Assembly: GCA_037127315.1 (NCBI GenBank)
Contig: JBBBDQ010000228.1
Location: 568,148 to 632,147, forward strand
Origin: Ascarosepion bandense
Lineage: Eukaryota > Mollusca > Cephalopoda > Sepiida > Sepiidae
Direction: 5' to 3'
Length of the DNA: 64,000 nt
A program made the translations under genes and the position numbers. The notes beneath the pieces are model-generated. The model did no database searches, was not told the DNA's origin, and worked only from the letters and a program-made list of their open reading frames with translations. The first letter of the stretch is position 1. Each line of letters starts with the position of its first letter. Below, piece after piece: positions 62,253 through 64,000 of this stretch.

Positions 62253-62370
62253 ACACGAAAAAAATCGCAAGATCGCCAAGACCTACCGCGGTTTCGCACA
62301 ACGGCTCGCCCTGACGAGCCGTTGTGCGAAACCGCGGTAGGTCTTGGCGATCTTGCGATTTTTTTCGTGT
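62253..62370. repeat. perfect palindrome, 56-bp arms, 6-base loop
   Basis: 62253-62308 and 62315-62370 are exact inverses, with loop CCCTGA. The arms are much richer in GC (CCGCGGTTTCGC, GATCGCCAAGACC) than the surroundings. (TA)n follows immediately at 62371. A CTGACGA word straddles the centre (62311-62317) and GAAAC is at 62328-62332. No copy of the arm occurs elsewhere in the window. Confidence 0.95.
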
Positions 62371-62394
62371 ATATATATATATATATATATATTG

Positions 62395-62749
62395 TTTAAT
62401 TAGTTAGTTCCTGGTCATACTAAGATTAGACGAGTACACATTTGTATTAAAAAGTGTTCAATACAATTATATTGTAGAACTTTTGAATATTTTACATTTG
62501 TAAATCAGTTATTACGCAAGTTAGATTTTTACCATAAGTGGTGTCTTCAAGCAATTTGCAATATCTGATTTTACTCTTTACCGTTTTCTTTAAGAATGCT
62601 CACAGCTGTGTGTTTTTTAACGCTCACGTGGCAGGGAATTTTTGAATGCGCAATTTTAAAAATTACAAGGAATTATGGCGTTTTCATCCACTGTTGTATG
62701 AACCTAGGAGGTATTTTTTAGTATGGATACACTTAGTCATAATTTCCGT

Positions 62750-62782
<33 letters not shown>

Positions 62783-63240
62783 TTTTAACTTTTGTTTTTA
62801 TAGACTTATCAATATATCTATAAAATTTTAAAGTTGGGTTTGGCGTTTTCTAAACCAGGCTTTTATATTTTAATAAACTTTAATTCATGTTGTAAAGTGA
62901 AATTAATAGTCTTTATTTTGATCAAATATTAATATTAATGGAGCAATGGATCGTTTTTGGAGGCTGATCTTATATTCTTCAAATTAGGAATTACTTGTGT
63001 TTTTATTGGTCCGCACTGTCTATGTAACAATGCCTTCCAGATTAAGGTGGGTGGGTAGTTTTGAACCTTTTAAAACTCTTCAATATGAAATAAACACCAT
63101 TACTTGATAAGATATTGGTCGTGTCGAAACAAAAAAGCTACTTTTCTCGTGATATTATAACATATTTATATTATAAGTTCTAAATAATTATTATTCGTTC
63201 TAGTTTGTGTTAGGCACTTTTTTTTAAAGAATAGTGCTTC
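62395..63240. other. no recognised feature
   Basis: AT-rich unique sequence with one TA tract near 62750-62776. Confidence 0.5.
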
Positions 63241-63244
63241 TGTA

Positions 63245-63545
63245 GATGTGCATTGTGGTGCAGTGGATATCGGCTAGGAACGACAAATCGGAGAGCCAAG
63301 TTCGAATTACAGTTGAATGTTTTGCATTAATTTACGCGCAAATACCCTTGGGAAAGGTGTTAATCCTTCTCGTCCCTCCGGTTATGGGTTAAATAACAGA
63401 ACAGTCTAGTTTCTGTATATTTGACTGGCAATCAGTCTATCTCAGAATGTAACCTACTGCGGGATAATCTTCTGCCCAGTCAGTCATGTCTTGAAAGAGA
63501 CATAATCGCCCAAGCGTGTATCACGTATGGCAAGTAACTGACTGA
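63245..63545 (+). mobile_element. SINE-1, full-length copy
   Basis: GATGTGCATTGTGGTGCAGT with A box TGGTGCAGTGG exactly on consensus; B box AAGTTCGAATTAC. Central block and tail are present to GTATCACGTATGGCAAGTAA, with a small deletion near 63445. Confidence 0.88.
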
Positions 63546-63549
63546 CTGT

Positions 63550-63940
63550 TTCTTTGGATACGAAATTTTATTCCATCCATACCTTCCCTATAATTGGATT
63601 ATAATTATTAAAAGAAATTAAGTATTTTATACTATGTTTACTATTTATTGCCAAATGAAAATAGAATGGTTCTTTTGTTATTATCACTTTGCAAAATTTT
63701 ACAAGGCATGGAAACAAACATGAACTTGTCCGAATCACCCTTAATTTTCTTCATTCGTTCATTGATAAAACTGCAATATAGGTAATTATTAAAGATTTGA
63801 TGCACATGTTATTGTGAAGTATTTACAAAGGAATCATTCTATTTTCATTTACAATTATTCACTTGGCAATAAATACTAAAAAATAATATGAAATACATCT
63901 TTTTTAAAACACTGGGGTAACCTAATAATTATAGCCGGTA

Positions 63941-64000
<60 letters not shown>
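63550..64000. other. unique AT-rich sequence ending in (TA)n(TG)n
   Basis: Nothing coding. 63790-63880 partly mirrors 63640-63730 (AATGGTTCTTTTGTTATTAT and ATTTATTGCCAAATGAAAAT against an inverted counterpart near 63830-63880), suggesting a weak palindrome. The (TA)n from about 63945 runs into TG at the window end. Confidence 0.5.

Noticed and set aside
62253..62370. Active hammerhead at the palindrome centre
   Set aside because: The CTGACGA straddles the symmetry axis, stem II would be 2 bp and stem I 3 bp, and the RNA would prefer the 56-bp hairpin. Kept only as a hint about origin.

Overview
This window looks like intergenic DNA from a repeat-rich invertebrate. AT-rich sequence, dense (TA)n, (TCTA)n, (GA)n and (AC)n microsatellites, tRNA-derived SINEs, 5S rRNA-derived SINEs, two abundant LINE families, Helitrons, a Penelope-like element and Ty3/gypsy remnants fit a lophotrochozoan, and a cephalopod mollusc is my best guess. 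That is inference from repeat style; no host gene confirms it. I found no convincing host protein-coding gene. Nearly all long open frames are retrotransposon remnants or translated microsatellites.

Layout. 1-2.6 kb: an LTR-like stretch, then minus-strand LINE-A and LINE-B fragments. 3.7-6.8 kb: a microsatellite field with a Helitron and the first hammerhead-bearing repeat. 7.4-12.2 kb: SINE-1 copies and LINE ends. 12.2-17.2 kb: Ty3/gypsy RNase H and integrase pieces split by a foldback element, an inverted repeat, an internally deleted LINE-B and a SINE. 18.8-22.5 kb: a solo LTR with a target duplication, LINE-A copies and a 5S/tRNA SINE inserted in an older repeat. 23.8-33.6 kb: two inverted copies of a SINE-1/LINE-A composite, a hierarchical minisatellite and a Helitron. 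34-39.6 kb: LINE-A, a large palindrome, the best-bounded Helitron and a 305-base hammerhead-bounded unit. 40-50 kb: SINEs, a 90-bp minisatellite in a LINE-A tail, LINE-A copies nested in LINE-B, and 5S-headed SINEs. 50-55.5 kb: a near-intact Penelope-like element (PLE) set in (TA)n, flanked by hammerhead-unit copies and a palindrome. 55.5-64 kb: Helitron pieces, the longest LINE-A reverse transcriptase, more palindromes (one perfect, with 56-bp arms), and a final SINE-1.

How the parts may work together. The PLE encodes reverse transcriptase plus a GIY-YIG endonuclease, and both its terminal repeats contain the same 61-nt sequence that folds as a type I hammerhead ribozyme with a 2-bp stem III. 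A separate short family (four copies here) has tRNA-like A and B boxes, no coding capacity, and a hammerhead of the same architecture; one copy is bounded by two cleavage-site sequences 305 nt apart, as in a retrozyme. PLE, hammerhead units and several palindromes abut (TA)n tracts. I infer that PLE machinery could mobilise the short units, perhaps through circular RNA. This partnership is the most interesting system in the window. Folding was done by eye and needs covariance-model and experimental confirmation.

Family names used below are local labels: LINE-A (Jockey/CR1-like), LINE-B (RTE-like, APE endonuclease plus RT), SINE-1 and SINE-2 (tRNA-derived), 5S-SINE, HHR unit (hammerhead repeat), Heli-1 (non-autonomous Helitron), FB (foldback).
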